Assembly: GCA_016707175.1 (NCBI GenBank)
Contig: JADJIB010000001.1
Span: 248,001 to 312,000 of the forward strand
Direction of reading: 5' to 3'
DNA length: 64,000 bases
Source of the DNA: Candidatus Phosphoribacter hodrii
GTDB lineage: Bacteria > Actinomycetota > Actinomycetes > Actinomycetales > Dermatophilaceae
Position 1 is the stretch's first letter; each line of letters begins with the position of its first letter. The notes below the pieces were generated by a model. That model was not told where the DNA came from and ran no database searches. It saw nothing but the letters and a program-made list of their open reading frames with translations. The position numbers and the translations under genes were made by a program. This document shows positions 49,115-57,995 of this stretch, one piece after another.

Positions 49115-50439
49115 CTGGTCACCCCAGGCTTCTTGGGAGCAACGAGGTCGCGCACCTGGTTCTCCGCTCGTTCCGCCTGGTCGTGGGCCAGCGCACCGAG
49201 GGCGAGCCCCACGATCAACCACGGGAGCGATCCGAGCACTGCGGCCCAGAACAGATCGAACTGCGCCTGGGCTAGTCGACAGATGAGCACCATGGACGGA
49301 AGGAGACCGTACGCAGGGTCTATCCGGCGCAGCACGCGGAGAGTGCCGCCGAACATGACGAAAAAGGCAACGAGCCCGACGACACCTACCGACGTGAGCA
49401 ACTCCAACTCGATATTGGGTGGTTGAAACCGCGCCTCGAACCGGTCGGTGTACCACCATCGCAAGCCGACTCCGAGCCACGGGTCGGTCAGCCAGACAGT
49501 TGCGGAGGACTGGAACCAGTCCACCCGCTGAAGCGTCGAGTTGAAGCGGTTCCCGGACTGCAGCTGGTCCTGAACCATGACCCCGACAACCCCAAGGAGG
49601 GCAGCGCCGACCACAAGGATCGCCCGGGAGCGGCGGCGGTCCACGCGTGGCCAGATGACAACGAGGAAGAAGACAACGACCAACCCCAGCAGAGCCTGAC
49701 GCGAAAGAGTCACGGCGACCCCGGCTAACAGGATGACGAGCAGCCAGTTGGCCAGTCGAGCGCTCCACCCGAGCCAGCTCGGCCGCAGATAGACGACAAC
49801 GGCAGCTAACCCCAGGACCGTCCCGGCGAAGTTCTTGTGCATGGGGTAGGGCCAGGCTGGATAGACGGGCCCGAAATCTCCTTTGGCGTACTGCACGAGA
49901 GCAGTTGCCAGGGTTCCCACAGCCATGACGATGGTGCCGGCAATCAAGAGTTTCATGGCCAGTGGCCCACGGCCACCGCGGCCGATCGCCCACCCGACGA
50001 ACAGGGCTCCGCTGACGAGCATCCACGCGTGGAACCACTCCACGACATTGGCCAGGTAGGGGTTCGCCACAACGGTCAGCAGCGTTGCGAATTGATAGAC
50101 CGCGTTAAGCCCGATGACGGAAGCGAACTCCCGACTCACCGGACGCTGGCACAGCAGCACTGCGGGAATGAAGGCGGCCGCAAGCACGAAGTCGGACATG
50201 GCCAGGTTCGTTCCTCCCGCGCCGACACGTGAGACCACGAGGAGGGCGGGGATGGCAAGGGTCGGCAAGGCGATCGGATCGAGCAGGGTCAGCCCCAGCG
50301 CCAACGCGCCTAAAGCGATGCCCGCCGACACCAGGGGTTGGCTCGGGACCAGCAGGCCGGCAACGGCGATCAGGCCCACGGCAACGACCACGCCCGACGC
50401 GCGGAGCGTCCATTGGCCCACCCGCCACACCGTCGTCAT
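49111..50439 (-). CDS. O-antigen ligase / Wzy-type polymerase family membrane protein
   Basis: 442 aa with about 11-12 hydrophobic segments and a large extracytoplasmic loop (RFNSTLQRVDWFQSSATVWL, DPWLGVGLRWWYTDRF) near two-thirds of the length, the Wzy_C/WaaL pattern. It either polymerises lipid-linked repeat units or ligates glycan to an acceptor outside the membrane. ATG 50439 overlaps the upstream stop. GC is lower than in neighbours, usual for Wzy genes. Confidence 0.85.
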   Translation of the reverse strand: MTTVWRVGQWTLRASGVVVAVGLIAVAGLLVPSQPLVSAGIALGALALGLTLLDPIALPTLAIPALLVVSRVGAGGTNLAMSDFVLAAAFIPAVLLCQRPVSREFASVIGLNAVYQFATLLTVVANPYLANVVEWFHAWMLVSGALFVGWAIGRGGRGPLAMKLLIAGTIVMAVGTLATALVQYAKGDFGPVYPAWPYPMHKNFAGTVLGLAAVVVYLRPSWLGWSARLANWLLVILLAGVAVTLSRQALLGLVVVFFLVVIWPRVDRRRSRAILVVGAALLGVVGVMVQDQLQSGNRFNSTLQRVDWFQSSATVWLTDPWLGVGLRWWYTDRFEARFQPPNIELELLTSVGVVGLVAFFVMFGGTLRVLRRIDPAYGLLPSMVLICRLAQAQFDLFWAAVLGSLPWLIVGLALGALAHDQAERAENQVRDLVAPKKPGVTR

Positions 50440-52511
50440 GGGGCGCTCACCCGGGGTCGGCGGCGCGAGAGGACCAGCGCCCGTTCGGCGCGCAGCGGTC
50501 CGATGCGGAGCAACCGCAACCGCGCGCGCGCCGCCGCTCCTCGGTCCCCGCGGAGCACGACCGCACGCACCGCGGCCCCGACGACCTCGCCGGAGCGGGC
50601 CACGGCCCAGCCCCCCGCGCCATGGTGCTTGCGCAAGTAGCGTTCGAGCCCGGCAGCAAAGTGCGTGTCACGTGCCGCCGTGTCAACGCTCGTCGCTGCT
50701 CCGGTGTGCAGGGCGCTCGCCTCGGCGACGACGGTATGCCGCCAGCCCAGCAGGGCGGCCCGCTTGGCCCAGTCGGTCTCCTCGGCATAGAGGAAGAAGT
50801 CTTCGTCGAAGCCGCCCACCTGCTCGAGGGCCTCGGCCCGCAGCAGCAACACCGAGCCGATGGCGTAGTCGATGCGTTCGGCCCCCTGCCCTGGCTGCCC
50901 ATCGCCCCCGGCCCGACCGGGCCCACGACGGAACACGAGACCAAGAGCTCGCGAGATCCCCAGCGCCGCGATCCAACTGCGCGCGGGAGTCGGGAACGGC
51001 CAGCCGACCCGCGCTTCCCGTCCGGTCTCGTCCACCTGCCGGGGCCCGACGCTCGCCAGCCCCGCATCGGCGGCCAGTCGCTCCGACAGCGCGGCCACCG
51101 CGCCGGGGTGGAGCACCGCATCGGGGTTGAGCAGGAGCACGTCGGCGCCTGGGAGCAGCCGATCGGCCAGCCCGACGTTGACGCCTCCGCCGAAGCCGAG
51201 GTTGGCCCCCGAGTCGAGGCATCGGACGTCGGCCTTGCGACAGACCCGCTCGACGTCGGCCGACCCGGAGTTGTCGACGACGGTCACTGGCAGACCCGCG
51301 ACCGAGGCGAGGGCCCGGCCGAGCAACTCGGGGGTCCCGTAGGCGACGACGATGACCTCGACGGCCCGAGCCTCGGTCGGGTGGGCGCCGTGGGCAGAGT
51401 GGGCCGCATGGCCAGGGTGGACGGCGAGGTCGTAGAGCCGCCGGTACCGGGCCGCGACCGCACCCCAGGTCGCCTCTTGCGAGCGGGCGAATCCGTTGGC
51501 CCGCAAGGATGCCCACTCGGTGGGGTCGTCACAGATCGTCACCAGGGCGCGGCCCAACGCCGCCGCGTCCCCCGGAGGGACCAGCCGCCCGGCCCCGCCG
51601 ACAACATCAGGCAGGGCGCCGCTGTCACTCGCCACCACGGGTATGCCGCACGCCATCGCCTCGACGGCGACCCGCCCGAACTGCTCCACCCAGCCGTCAG
51701 TCGTCAGCGACGGGACGGCGAGCACGTCCAGCCCGCGATAGAAGTCGGCCAACGCATCCGTGTCGAGCGCGCCGACGAAGCTCACCCGCTCGGCCAGCCC
51801 CAACTCGGTCACCCGTTCGCGCAGGCGAGCCTCGTCCGGCCCCGACCCGGCCAGGCGCAGCGTCAGCCGGGGCTGGGCCACGGCAGCCTCGAGCAGCACG
51901 TCGACACCCTTGTGCGCGGCCAGACGGCCGGCATACCCGACGACGACGGGACCACCAGGGGTCGGGGGGCGCCGCGCGGGGTCAGGGGCGAAGACGGCGG
52001 GGTCCACGCCGAGCGGGATCACCTGCGGGCGGCCCGGGAAGCCGCGCCGCACCACGAGATCGCCGGCCGCGGCGTTGCACACGCTCACTCCGGAAGCGTG
52101 CCGCAGCGCCCGCCGAGCCAGCAACCGGAACGGCAGCGGGTAGCGCTTGTCGAGGTTCTGCGCACTGAAGAGCAGATAAGGAGTATGCCGCGCCCGCACC
52201 GCCCGCAGCAGCAACACCTCGGCGGTGGCCAGGGCGAACGGCTCCTCGTGCAGGTCGATGACGTCCCAATGTTCCCCCAGCGCCCGCCACAGCGGCCGCG
52301 GGTCGAAGAGGAACAGGGCGGGGTGGCGGCCGATGGTGGCGACCCCCTCGACCGGCTCGCCGGGGCGCGGGACCAGACGGACCGGCATACCGGCCTCGTC
52401 CCAGACGCGCGCCGAGATGGTCCGGACGTCGAGACCGGCGTGCCGAAGAAGCCGTTCGCGCTCGCGCCAGGCGTCGACGACGGCACTGTGGTTCACCCGC
52501 AGAACCCGCAC
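50436..52511 (-). CDS. GT4-GT2 fusion glycosyltransferase
   Basis: 691 aa. Residues 1-375 are GT4 (VVVGYAGRLAAHKGVDVLLEA; AVPSLTTDGWVEQFGRVAVEAMACG). Residues about 385-660 are a GT2 of the rhamnosyltransferase type (VEVIVVAYGTPELLGRAL, GANLGFGGGVNVGL, LLLNPDAVLHPGAV, GGFDEDFFLYAEETDWAKRA). Both active sites look complete. ATG 52511. First gene of the left-facing operon that runs to 44638. Confidence 0.9.
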   Translation of the reverse strand: MRVLRVNHSAVVDAWRERERLLRHAGLDVRTISARVWDEAGMPVRLVPRPGEPVEGVATIGRHPALFLFDPRPLWRALGEHWDVIDLHEEPFALATAEVLLLRAVRARHTPYLLFSAQNLDKRYPLPFRLLARRALRHASGVSVCNAAAGDLVVRRGFPGRPQVIPLGVDPAVFAPDPARRPPTPGGPVVVGYAGRLAAHKGVDVLLEAAVAQPRLTLRLAGSGPDEARLRERVTELGLAERVSFVGALDTDALADFYRGLDVLAVPSLTTDGWVEQFGRVAVEAMACGIPVVASDSGALPDVVGGAGRLVPPGDAAALGRALVTICDDPTEWASLRANGFARSQEATWGAVAARYRRLYDLAVHPGHAAHSAHGAHPTEARAVEVIVVAYGTPELLGRALASVAGLPVTVVDNSGSADVERVCRKADVRCLDSGANLGFGGGVNVGLADRLLPGADVLLLNPDAVLHPGAVAALSERLAADAGLASVGPRQVDETGREARVGWPFPTPARSWIAALGISRALGLVFRRGPGRAGGDGQPGQGAERIDYAIGSVLLLRAEALEQVGGFDEDFFLYAEETDWAKRAALLGWRHTVVAEASALHTGAATSVDTAARDTHFAAGLERYLRKHHGAGGWAVARSGEVVGAAVRAVVLRGDRGAAARARLRLLRIGPLRAERALVLSRRRPRVSAP

Positions 52512-52634
52512 GCATGTCCTCCAGACCCGTCGGCTGAGGTCAGCCTAGGCCGACTTCCGAGGATTCCAAGGTCGTTCACGGCAGGTGTGGGACGATGGGT
52601 ATTCGAGTTTTCTCAAGCCGGGGAGTGCATCAAC

Positions 52635-54080
52635 GTGCAGTTGCGTGAGTTGCTCGGCGTTCTCCGCGCGCGGTGGAGGACCGTCGCAGCATGTCTTCTC
52701 CTCGTCGTCGGCCTCACCGCCGCGGTGACGGTGACGACGACGCCGAACTACACGGCGTCCGCGCGCGTCTACCTCACGATCGAGCGACCCGCCGACCAAG
52801 CCCGCGGCGACGCCGGCGGAGTGTCGGTCATGCGCTACAACGACCTCAAGACCCTCGCCGAGGTGCTCTACTCGCCGACCGTCATGGAGCCGCTGCGTGC
52901 CGAGCTCGGGCTGCCGCCGGGAGCGGGGGTCGGCGTCTCGCTCAACATCTCCGAAAACGCCTCCGTCATGGACGTCGTCGGCAGCTCCAGCGACCCGCGA
53001 CTGGCCGCGGCGATCGCCAACACCACCGGTCCCGTGCTGGCCAAGGTCGCCGTGCAGTTCTCGCCGCTGCTGTCCCAGTCAGCTCCCAACGCGACCTGTG
53101 TGAGCATCACCAAGGCCGCTGCCCCGGGGCTCCCGACCAGCCCCAACGTGCGCCGCAACTTGGCCCTCGGGATGCTCATCGGCCTGGCTCTCGGAGTCGG
53201 GCTGGCCATGGTGCGCCACGCGATGGACACCAAGGTCCGCACCGAGGCCGACCTCAAGGTGGCATCCGACCGCCCGGTTCTGGCCAAGATCCCGCTGGAG
53301 GCCAGCGCCGTCGACCATCCGCTCACCATCGAGAGCGACCCGCACGGCGCCCACGCCGAGAGCATCCGTCGGCTGCGCACCAACCTCATGTTTGTCGACG
53401 TGACGACCGGCAAGCACTCGTTCGTGCTCACCTCGGCGATGCCGGGCGAGGGCAAGACGACGACGACGATCAACCTCGCCCTCGCGATCGCCGATGCCGG
53501 CTCCCGGGTCATTCTTGTCGACGGCGATCTTCGCAACCCGTCAGTCGCTAAGGCGCTCGGCATCGAGGGTGGCGTCGGCCTCACGACGGCCTTGTTGGGA
53601 CGGGCCTCGCTCGCCGAGGTCATCCAACCGTGGGGCGAGACCGGGCTGTCGATCCTCGCGGCCGGCGAGATCCCGCCGAACCCCAGCGAGTTGCTCGGGT
53701 CGCGGCCGATGGCCGAGTTGTTCGAGAAGCTGGCCGCTGACTTCGACTTCGTTCTCATCGACTCGCCGCCCCTCGTGCCGGTCATCGACGCGGTGCTCCT
53801 GCAGCGCCTCACCGGGGGTCTGGTCATGGTCGTCGCTGCCGAACGGACCCGCAAGAAGGACCTCGCGACCGCCTTGACCTCACTGCGGACCGTCGACGTC
53901 GCGCCCGCGGGTTTCGTGCTCAACTTCGTCCAGGTGGACGCCAGCGACTCCTATCGCTATGGCAAGTACCGCTATCAGCCGTCGCAGGCAGACACGAACA
54001 GCACCCCGGCTCCACGGAAGGCACCCAGCGCCCTGGGCACCCGCGCCTCGCGACGGCAAGCCCGCCGCGCCGGCAGCTAG
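52635..54080 (+). CDS. Wzz / bacterial tyrosine kinase fusion (chain length regulator)
   Basis: 481 aa. N-terminal Wzz region with helices at about 17-35 and 175-195 around an extracytoplasmic loop; C-terminal BY-kinase with Walker A around Lys274 (AMPGEGKTTTTINLA), Walker A' VILVDGDLRNP and Walker B FDFVLIDSPPL. The tail SYRYGKYRYQPS is the tyrosine cluster for autophosphorylation. GTG 52635 lies after GGGGAG. It controls polymer length; the LMW phosphatase at 57259 is the expected antagonist. Confidence 0.93.
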   Translation: MQLRELLGVLRARWRTVAACLLLVVGLTAAVTVTTTPNYTASARVYLTIERPADQARGDAGGVSVMRYNDLKTLAEVLYSPTVMEPLRAELGLPPGAGVGVSLNISENASVMDVVGSSSDPRLAAAIANTTGPVLAKVAVQFSPLLSQSAPNATCVSITKAAAPGLPTSPNVRRNLALGMLIGLALGVGLAMVRHAMDTKVRTEADLKVASDRPVLAKIPLEASAVDHPLTIESDPHGAHAESIRRLRTNLMFVDVTTGKHSFVLTSAMPGEGKTTTTINLALAIADAGSRVILVDGDLRNPSVAKALGIEGGVGLTTALLGRASLAEVIQPWGETGLSILAAGEIPPNPSELLGSRPMAELFEKLAADFDFVLIDSPPLVPVIDAVLLQRLTGGLVMVVAAERTRKKDLATALTSLRTVDVAPAGFVLNFVQVDASDSYRYGKYRYQPSQADTNSTPAPRKAPSALGTRASRRQARRAGS

Positions 54081-54358
54081 CCCCGCGCGCCGACCCGTCG
54101 CAGGAGCCTGGCCCGCTCCAGCCCAGACAGGCACTCACTCACCGCTGCATCGACCTCCGCGGGCGCCTTCCCGTATGCCGCCGCCACCTCCGACGTGACG
54201 TCGTCGGCCGATACGTCAAGAGCGACCTGCAAGACGACGCTCGCGACGGCGTCGAGGACGACGATCGGGCCGTCGGGCAAAGCCGCGAGGTAGGTGAGCC
54301 CGTTGCGCTCGACGATTCCGGTGTCGTGTGCCAACTCCCAATGCTGCTGATGGGTCAC
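54077..54358 (-). CDS. PqqD-like protein (HPr-rel-A system type)
   Basis: 93 aa. LAHDTGIVERNGLTYLAALPDG, VLDAVASVVLQVAL and a helical end (EVDAAVSECLSGLERARLL) fit the PqqD fold, a winged-helix RiPP recognition element binding a leader peptide for a modifying enzyme. GTG 54358 overlaps the nucleotidyltransferase stop (GTGA). It closes an operon of secreted protein, HprK-like kinase and nucleotidyltransferase. No radical SAM PqqE-like partner lies next to it. Confidence 0.75.
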   Translation of the reverse strand: MTHQQHWELAHDTGIVERNGLTYLAALPDGPIVVLDAVASVVLQVALDVSADDVTSEVAAAYGKAPAEVDAAVSECLSGLERARLLRRVGARG

Positions 54359-55227
54359 GGCCGGCCCTTGCCGCGGCGCGCCATCTCGACGGCGCCGCGT
54401 CGGAAACGGTCGACGAACTCGACCAGGACCTCGGTGCGCGTCGGGCGGTGCCCGAGAAGCATCGCGAGATGGTCGGTGTTGACCAGCGGCGCACGCAACG
54501 CGATCATCGCCTTGGCCCGCCAGGACCGCTCGGCCTCGACCCGGGCCCGCCACTCCTCCAGGCGCCCGCCGCCACGAGAAGCGACCGCCCACAGCCGATA
54601 GCTCGAATCGCCGCGGAAGGCCTCCAGGTCGCCCGTGCCGGCCGCCCACGCGACGTGGGCATCCAGTCGGTCGACCAACGCGAGGATCGCGGCCTGCTGC
54701 TCGGACGGGGCGTCGGTCCACGCGTGGACGACGTCTTGACCGGCGCGAGGTGACCCCTCGGAACGGGCGGCGTGCAGGACGAGCACGAGGGCTTGGGCGG
54801 CCGGCTGCGGATGCGGGCATGGCTGACCGCCCAGCGTCACGTCGATCCGGGATGCCCAGAACACATCAAAGGCCACGCTCGGGTCGACCCCGATGCCGGG
54901 GATGAGCCGATGCACGTCGAGGTCGCCCCACGTCGGGTGGAAGAGCGTCATCGAGTGCCCGAAGGGCGAGCCCGTCTCGAAGCGGTCGCGGGCCCACCAC
55001 CCATGCGCCTTGACGAGGTCGAGGAACCGACCGACCTCATCGGGCCGTACAAGGACGTCGACGTCCGCTGACGCCCGCCCCTTGAACCCCACGAGGGGAT
55101 CCATGCCGGGCCCCTTGACGACGAGCAGGTCGACCCCCGCTCGGCGAGCGAGGTTGCAGACCGCGGCGTGGGCCAACTCGACCCTGATCGAGGGTGGAAT
55201 GCTACCCGCGGCATCCAGATTCGTCAT
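54355..55227 (-). CDS. Nucleotidyltransferase-family protein (NTP_transf_5-like)
   Basis: 290 aa. LLVVKGPGMDPLVGFKGRASADVDVLVR has the Lys-Gly and the SADVDVLV Asp-x-Asp of the NTP_transf_5 group, followed by WGDLDVHRLIPG supplying a third acidic residue. From memory this group is found next to HprK-like and PqqD-like genes in exopolysaccharide loci. The transferred nucleotide and the acceptor are unknown. ATG 55227 overlaps the kinase stop. Confidence 0.8.
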   Translation of the reverse strand: MTNLDAAGSIPPSIRVELAHAAVCNLARRAGVDLLVVKGPGMDPLVGFKGRASADVDVLVRPDEVGRFLDLVKAHGWWARDRFETGSPFGHSMTLFHPTWGDLDVHRLIPGIGVDPSVAFDVFWASRIDVTLGGQPCPHPQPAAQALVLVLHAARSEGSPRAGQDVVHAWTDAPSEQQAAILALVDRLDAHVAWAAGTGDLEAFRGDSSYRLWAVASRGGGRLEEWRARVEAERSWRAKAMIALRAPLVNTDHLAMLLGHRPTRTEVLVEFVDRFRRGAVEMARRGKGRP

Positions 55228-56363
55228 CGACGCTCGCCTCGACGGTGGCCCCGGACGAGCACGGAGGCCTGGACGAGAGCATCGACGGCCGCCCGGACCA
55301 TCGCGGCTGCTTCGGGGTGCGGGCCATGCGCAGCCTCGACCAGGCCGACGAGGTCGGCCTCAGCCACTCCGTCGCCGGCCGCCCGCCAGATGTCGGTCCC
55401 GATGCCACGAACGTGGGCGGGGACCGACCCGACGAGCACGAGGATCTCGGTGAGATCGTTGCCGCAGGCGACCGCGTCGGCGTAAGGAGCCCGCCACACG
55501 ATCTCGCCCTGCGGGTCGACAGGGCCGCGCCAATCCGGCTGATCGGGTGACTCGGCCCGCCAGGCCTGGCCACCGGTGCGGTCCGGCGCGGTCGGCGACG
55601 CCATCAGGTAGCGCAGCGCAGGAGCCGCATCGACGATCTCGGCGTAGGTCAGCCGCCACCCGCCGCCGACCTGGTCGAGCACGGTGCAGAGCCGTTGCAG
55701 GGGGGCGTCGAGGGCGACGAAGCCGGAGGACTGCCCGACCAAAGCCCGCACCGCCTCGGGCAGGGGCACCCGCGTCAGGGTCGGCGCCTCGGACCATCCC
55801 TGCCGCCGATCGAGCAGGACCATCCGGTGCAGTGTGAGTTCGTCGCCAGGGTGGCCCAGACCCAACTCGTCCGGCCCAACGCTCGCCTTGTGTTCCAGGG
55901 CCCCGTCGTCACCCGGCGGCCGACGGAAGGCCAGCGGCTTGGGATAGGGCCGCACCCGGCCGTCGAGGTCGCAGGCCAGGGTCTCATCGGTGACATAGCC
56001 CCAGCCATGCGTCGCCAAGTAGACCGCCGCTGTCGTCTTTCCCGTCCCAGACGCAGCGACCAGGCCGAGGACTCGCCCCTGCGGGTCGGACAACCCGGCG
56101 GCATGCCACATGAACAGTCGACCCGTGCCCACTGCGATGGCGGCGAGCGTGACCCGCATCTGCACGGCATACGGGTAGCCCGTGGTGCCGCCCTCGCGCG
56201 GCTCGTCGACCTCGCGGTCAGCGGGCTCGTCACGCTCAGGTGCCAGCAGGCGCCGCCACTGCTCGCGCAGCATCGGAAGGTCGCCGGGCTCGCAGGCCAG
56301 GCGCAAGGTCTGCCCAAACAGGCCAAAGCGCAGGTGAGCGCGGCCGGACAGTGGAATTGGCAC
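55224..56363 (-). CDS. HprK-related kinase (HprK-rel-A type)
   Basis: 379 aa. P-loop AASGTGKTT at about residues 103-111 (Lys109) within GLVAASGTGKTTAAVYLATHG, then YVTDETLACDL where HprK has its Asp and a capping acid; GVGRGDSHK-like HPr-kinase signatures are not present, so it does not look like a true HPr kinase. It may phosphorylate a serine/threonine on another protein. It starts 21 bases after the secreted-protein stop and overlaps the nucleotidyltransferase start. Confidence 0.8.
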   Translation of the reverse strand: MPIPLSGRAHLRFGLFGQTLRLACEPGDLPMLREQWRRLLAPERDEPADREVDEPREGGTTGYPYAVQMRVTLAAIAVGTGRLFMWHAAGLSDPQGRVLGLVAASGTGKTTAAVYLATHGWGYVTDETLACDLDGRVRPYPKPLAFRRPPGDDGALEHKASVGPDELGLGHPGDELTLHRMVLLDRRQGWSEAPTLTRVPLPEAVRALVGQSSGFVALDAPLQRLCTVLDQVGGGWRLTYAEIVDAAPALRYLMASPTAPDRTGGQAWRAESPDQPDWRGPVDPQGEIVWRAPYADAVACGNDLTEILVLVGSVPAHVRGIGTDIWRAAGDGVAEADLVGLVEAAHGPHPEAAAMVRAAVDALVQASVLVRGHRRGERR

Positions 56364-56384
56364 GCTCCCGAGTATGACGGGTGG

Positions 56385-57054
56385 CTACATCCCGGCTGGA
56401 CACCGCGGCGGCGTCGCGCCGATGGTGGCGCTCTCGACGTACATCACGTTGCAGGTCGCCGGGTCGATGACCGCCCACTTGATGACGGTGTTGAGGCCGT
56501 TCTCGCTGTCCCTGTATTCGCCACCGGTGACGACGACGTCCACGGTGGAATTGTCGGCAACACACATGAACGACGGAGTCGCCGGGGTGTTCTGGCTGCC
56601 GTCAAAGTCGGGGTAGGGAGAGACAAAGGACGGGTCCTTGAGCTTGATCTTGGCGATCAGAGCCGTGAGCGCGGCCGAGGTGGAGATGCACGAGGTGCAG
56701 GCGCAGGTGCTGATGGCCTGGTTGTTGTAGTCCGTCACGTGGAGGTAGTCCGGCGCCTGGGTGCCGTTGACTGTGAACGCGTAGAAGAAGACCTGCATGC
56801 AGCCGTTGTAGGGCGAGAGGCCACCAGTCTCGTTGGTGATCGAGAAGAGGTACTTGTACGCCTTCTCGTTCAACGGGTCGGACCTACCCGGACTCTTGCA
56901 GGCGATCCCCTCGTAAGTGACGGTGATCTTCGAACCCGCCGCCGCCTGAGCCGCTGGAGCAAGTGCCACCACTGGCACGGCCCACGCCGCGCCGGCCCAC
57001 CACTGTCCTGCGGCTGATCACCGAACTCGACCCATAGGTCGTCCTGCTGCCCAT
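56385..57054 (-). pseudogene. Secreted cysteine-bearing protein, signal peptide frame-shifted
   Basis: ATG 57054 has an excellent GGAGGAGG ribosome binding site. It reads GSRTTYGSSSVISRRTVV, then an extra base in the CCC at 56996-56998 (plus strand) throws the frame; in the corrected frame the signal continues AGAAWAVPVVALAPAAQAAAG and a mature domain of about 180 aa runs to the stop at 56385. The mature part has six or more cysteines (STCACTSCIST; CMQVFF; PATCNVMY; PRCPAG) and no enzyme motif. The signal is nearly the same as that of the protein at 13854. It leads the HprK/NTase/PqqD operon, so it may be the substrate. Confidence 0.7.
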
Positions 57055-57258
57055 ATTTCCTCCTCCGAGCCCCTGAAAACACGCATGGGGGCACATGCCC
57101 GCGGCCCCCCACTTAGGCGACGCTAACACCTGTGTCGGCAACCTGTCGCGAAACCCAAGGATTGGGACTGACATGTGAACGAAAGGACGATGGGCGCACC
57201 GTGACAAACCGGGTGGCAAGCGGCATACCCCCGAAGGCCGATGCGGCAGACTGGGACG

Positions 57259-57870
57259 ATGCGGCGAGCGGCGGACGACACCCCCGATGGCGGCGTGCTC
57301 GTCGTGTGCACAGGCAACATCTGCCGCTCCCCCGCGGGTGAACGGTTGCTGCGCCACTCCTGGCCCGCCGCCGCGCTCACAGTGACCAGCGCAGGCACGT
57401 ATGGCGTCGTCGGACACCCGGTGGAACCAGCAATGGCGCGGCTGCTACAGGCCGACGGGGTGGACGTCTCGGGCTTCGCGGCCCGCCGGCTCACGGAGGG
57501 CCTGATCGCCCGCGCCGGCCTCGTACTCACCATGGAGACCGGACATCGGACTTCGGTCGTCCAGACCCACCCCCAGGCGTTGGCCCGCACCTTCACCCTG
57601 CGCGAGTTCGCTCACCTCCTGGAGGTATGCCGCGTGGCCGAGCCCGCGGCATACCTCGCCGCCCTCGGGACCGACCCGACGACTCGACTGCGCGAGTTCA
57701 CCCGGCTGGCGGCCGACGCGCGGTCGCGACGCCTGGCCCCACCGTGTGCCGAGCCCGACATCGACGACCCCTACGGCCGCGGGGACGAGGCCTACCAACG
57801 GGCGTATGCCGAAATCCGCGCTGCCGTGGATGTCATCGTTCGACACGCAAGCCGGGTCGACGACCGATAG
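57259..57870 (+). CDS. Low-molecular-weight protein-tyrosine phosphatase
   Basis: 203 aa. The P-loop is VVCTGNICRSPAGE, C-x5-R with Cys17 and Arg23 from this start. SAGTYGVVGHPVEPAM and DIDDPYGRGDEAYQRAYAEI contain the conserved SAGT and the general-acid DPYG Asp. It dephosphorylates the BY-kinase or transferases of the locus. ATG 57259 is six bases after CAGACT; ATG 57241 with GAAGG upstream is an alternative. A 13-bp inverted motif pair lies at 57622-57657. Confidence 0.92.
   Translation: MRRAADDTPDGGVLVVCTGNICRSPAGERLLRHSWPAAALTVTSAGTYGVVGHPVEPAMARLLQADGVDVSGFAARRLTEGLIARAGLVLTMETGHRTSVVQTHPQALARTFTLREFAHLLEVCRVAEPAAYLAALGTDPTTRLREFTRLAADARSRRLAPPCAEPDIDDPYGRGDEAYQRAYAEIRAAVDVIVRHASRVDDR
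57622..57657. repeat. Inverted pair of GAGGTATGCCGCG inside the phosphatase gene
   Basis: GAGGTATGCCGCG (57622-57634) and its exact complement (57645-57657), 13 bp each, around a 10-base loop in coding DNA. Confidence 0.9.
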
Positions 57871-57995
57871 TGTCGCCGCCGCGTCCGACCCGCCGGGGTG
57901 AGGGATCACCGCGGTGTTCGGCTCTGTCGCCTATCGACTGATCGAGCACCCGTGCTTGCGCTGGGCCCGGTCGGTGCCCTCGCCCACCGTGCTGA

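Noticed and set aside
47945..50038. Single 697-aa reverse ORF
   Set aside because: Only the last 389 codons encode a glycosyltransferase; the rest is out-of-frame sequence over the O-antigen-ligase-type gene.
50229..52620. Long forward ORF upstream of the Wzz-kinase
   Set aside because: The first 800 codons are antisense to the GT4-GT2 fusion and have Arg/Gly/Pro-rich noise; the real start is GTG 52635.
57055..57180. Possible riboswitch upstream of the secreted-protein operon
   Set aside because: There is a GCCCC/GGGGC stem, but I could not match the leader to any riboswitch consensus I know, including c-di-GMP types.
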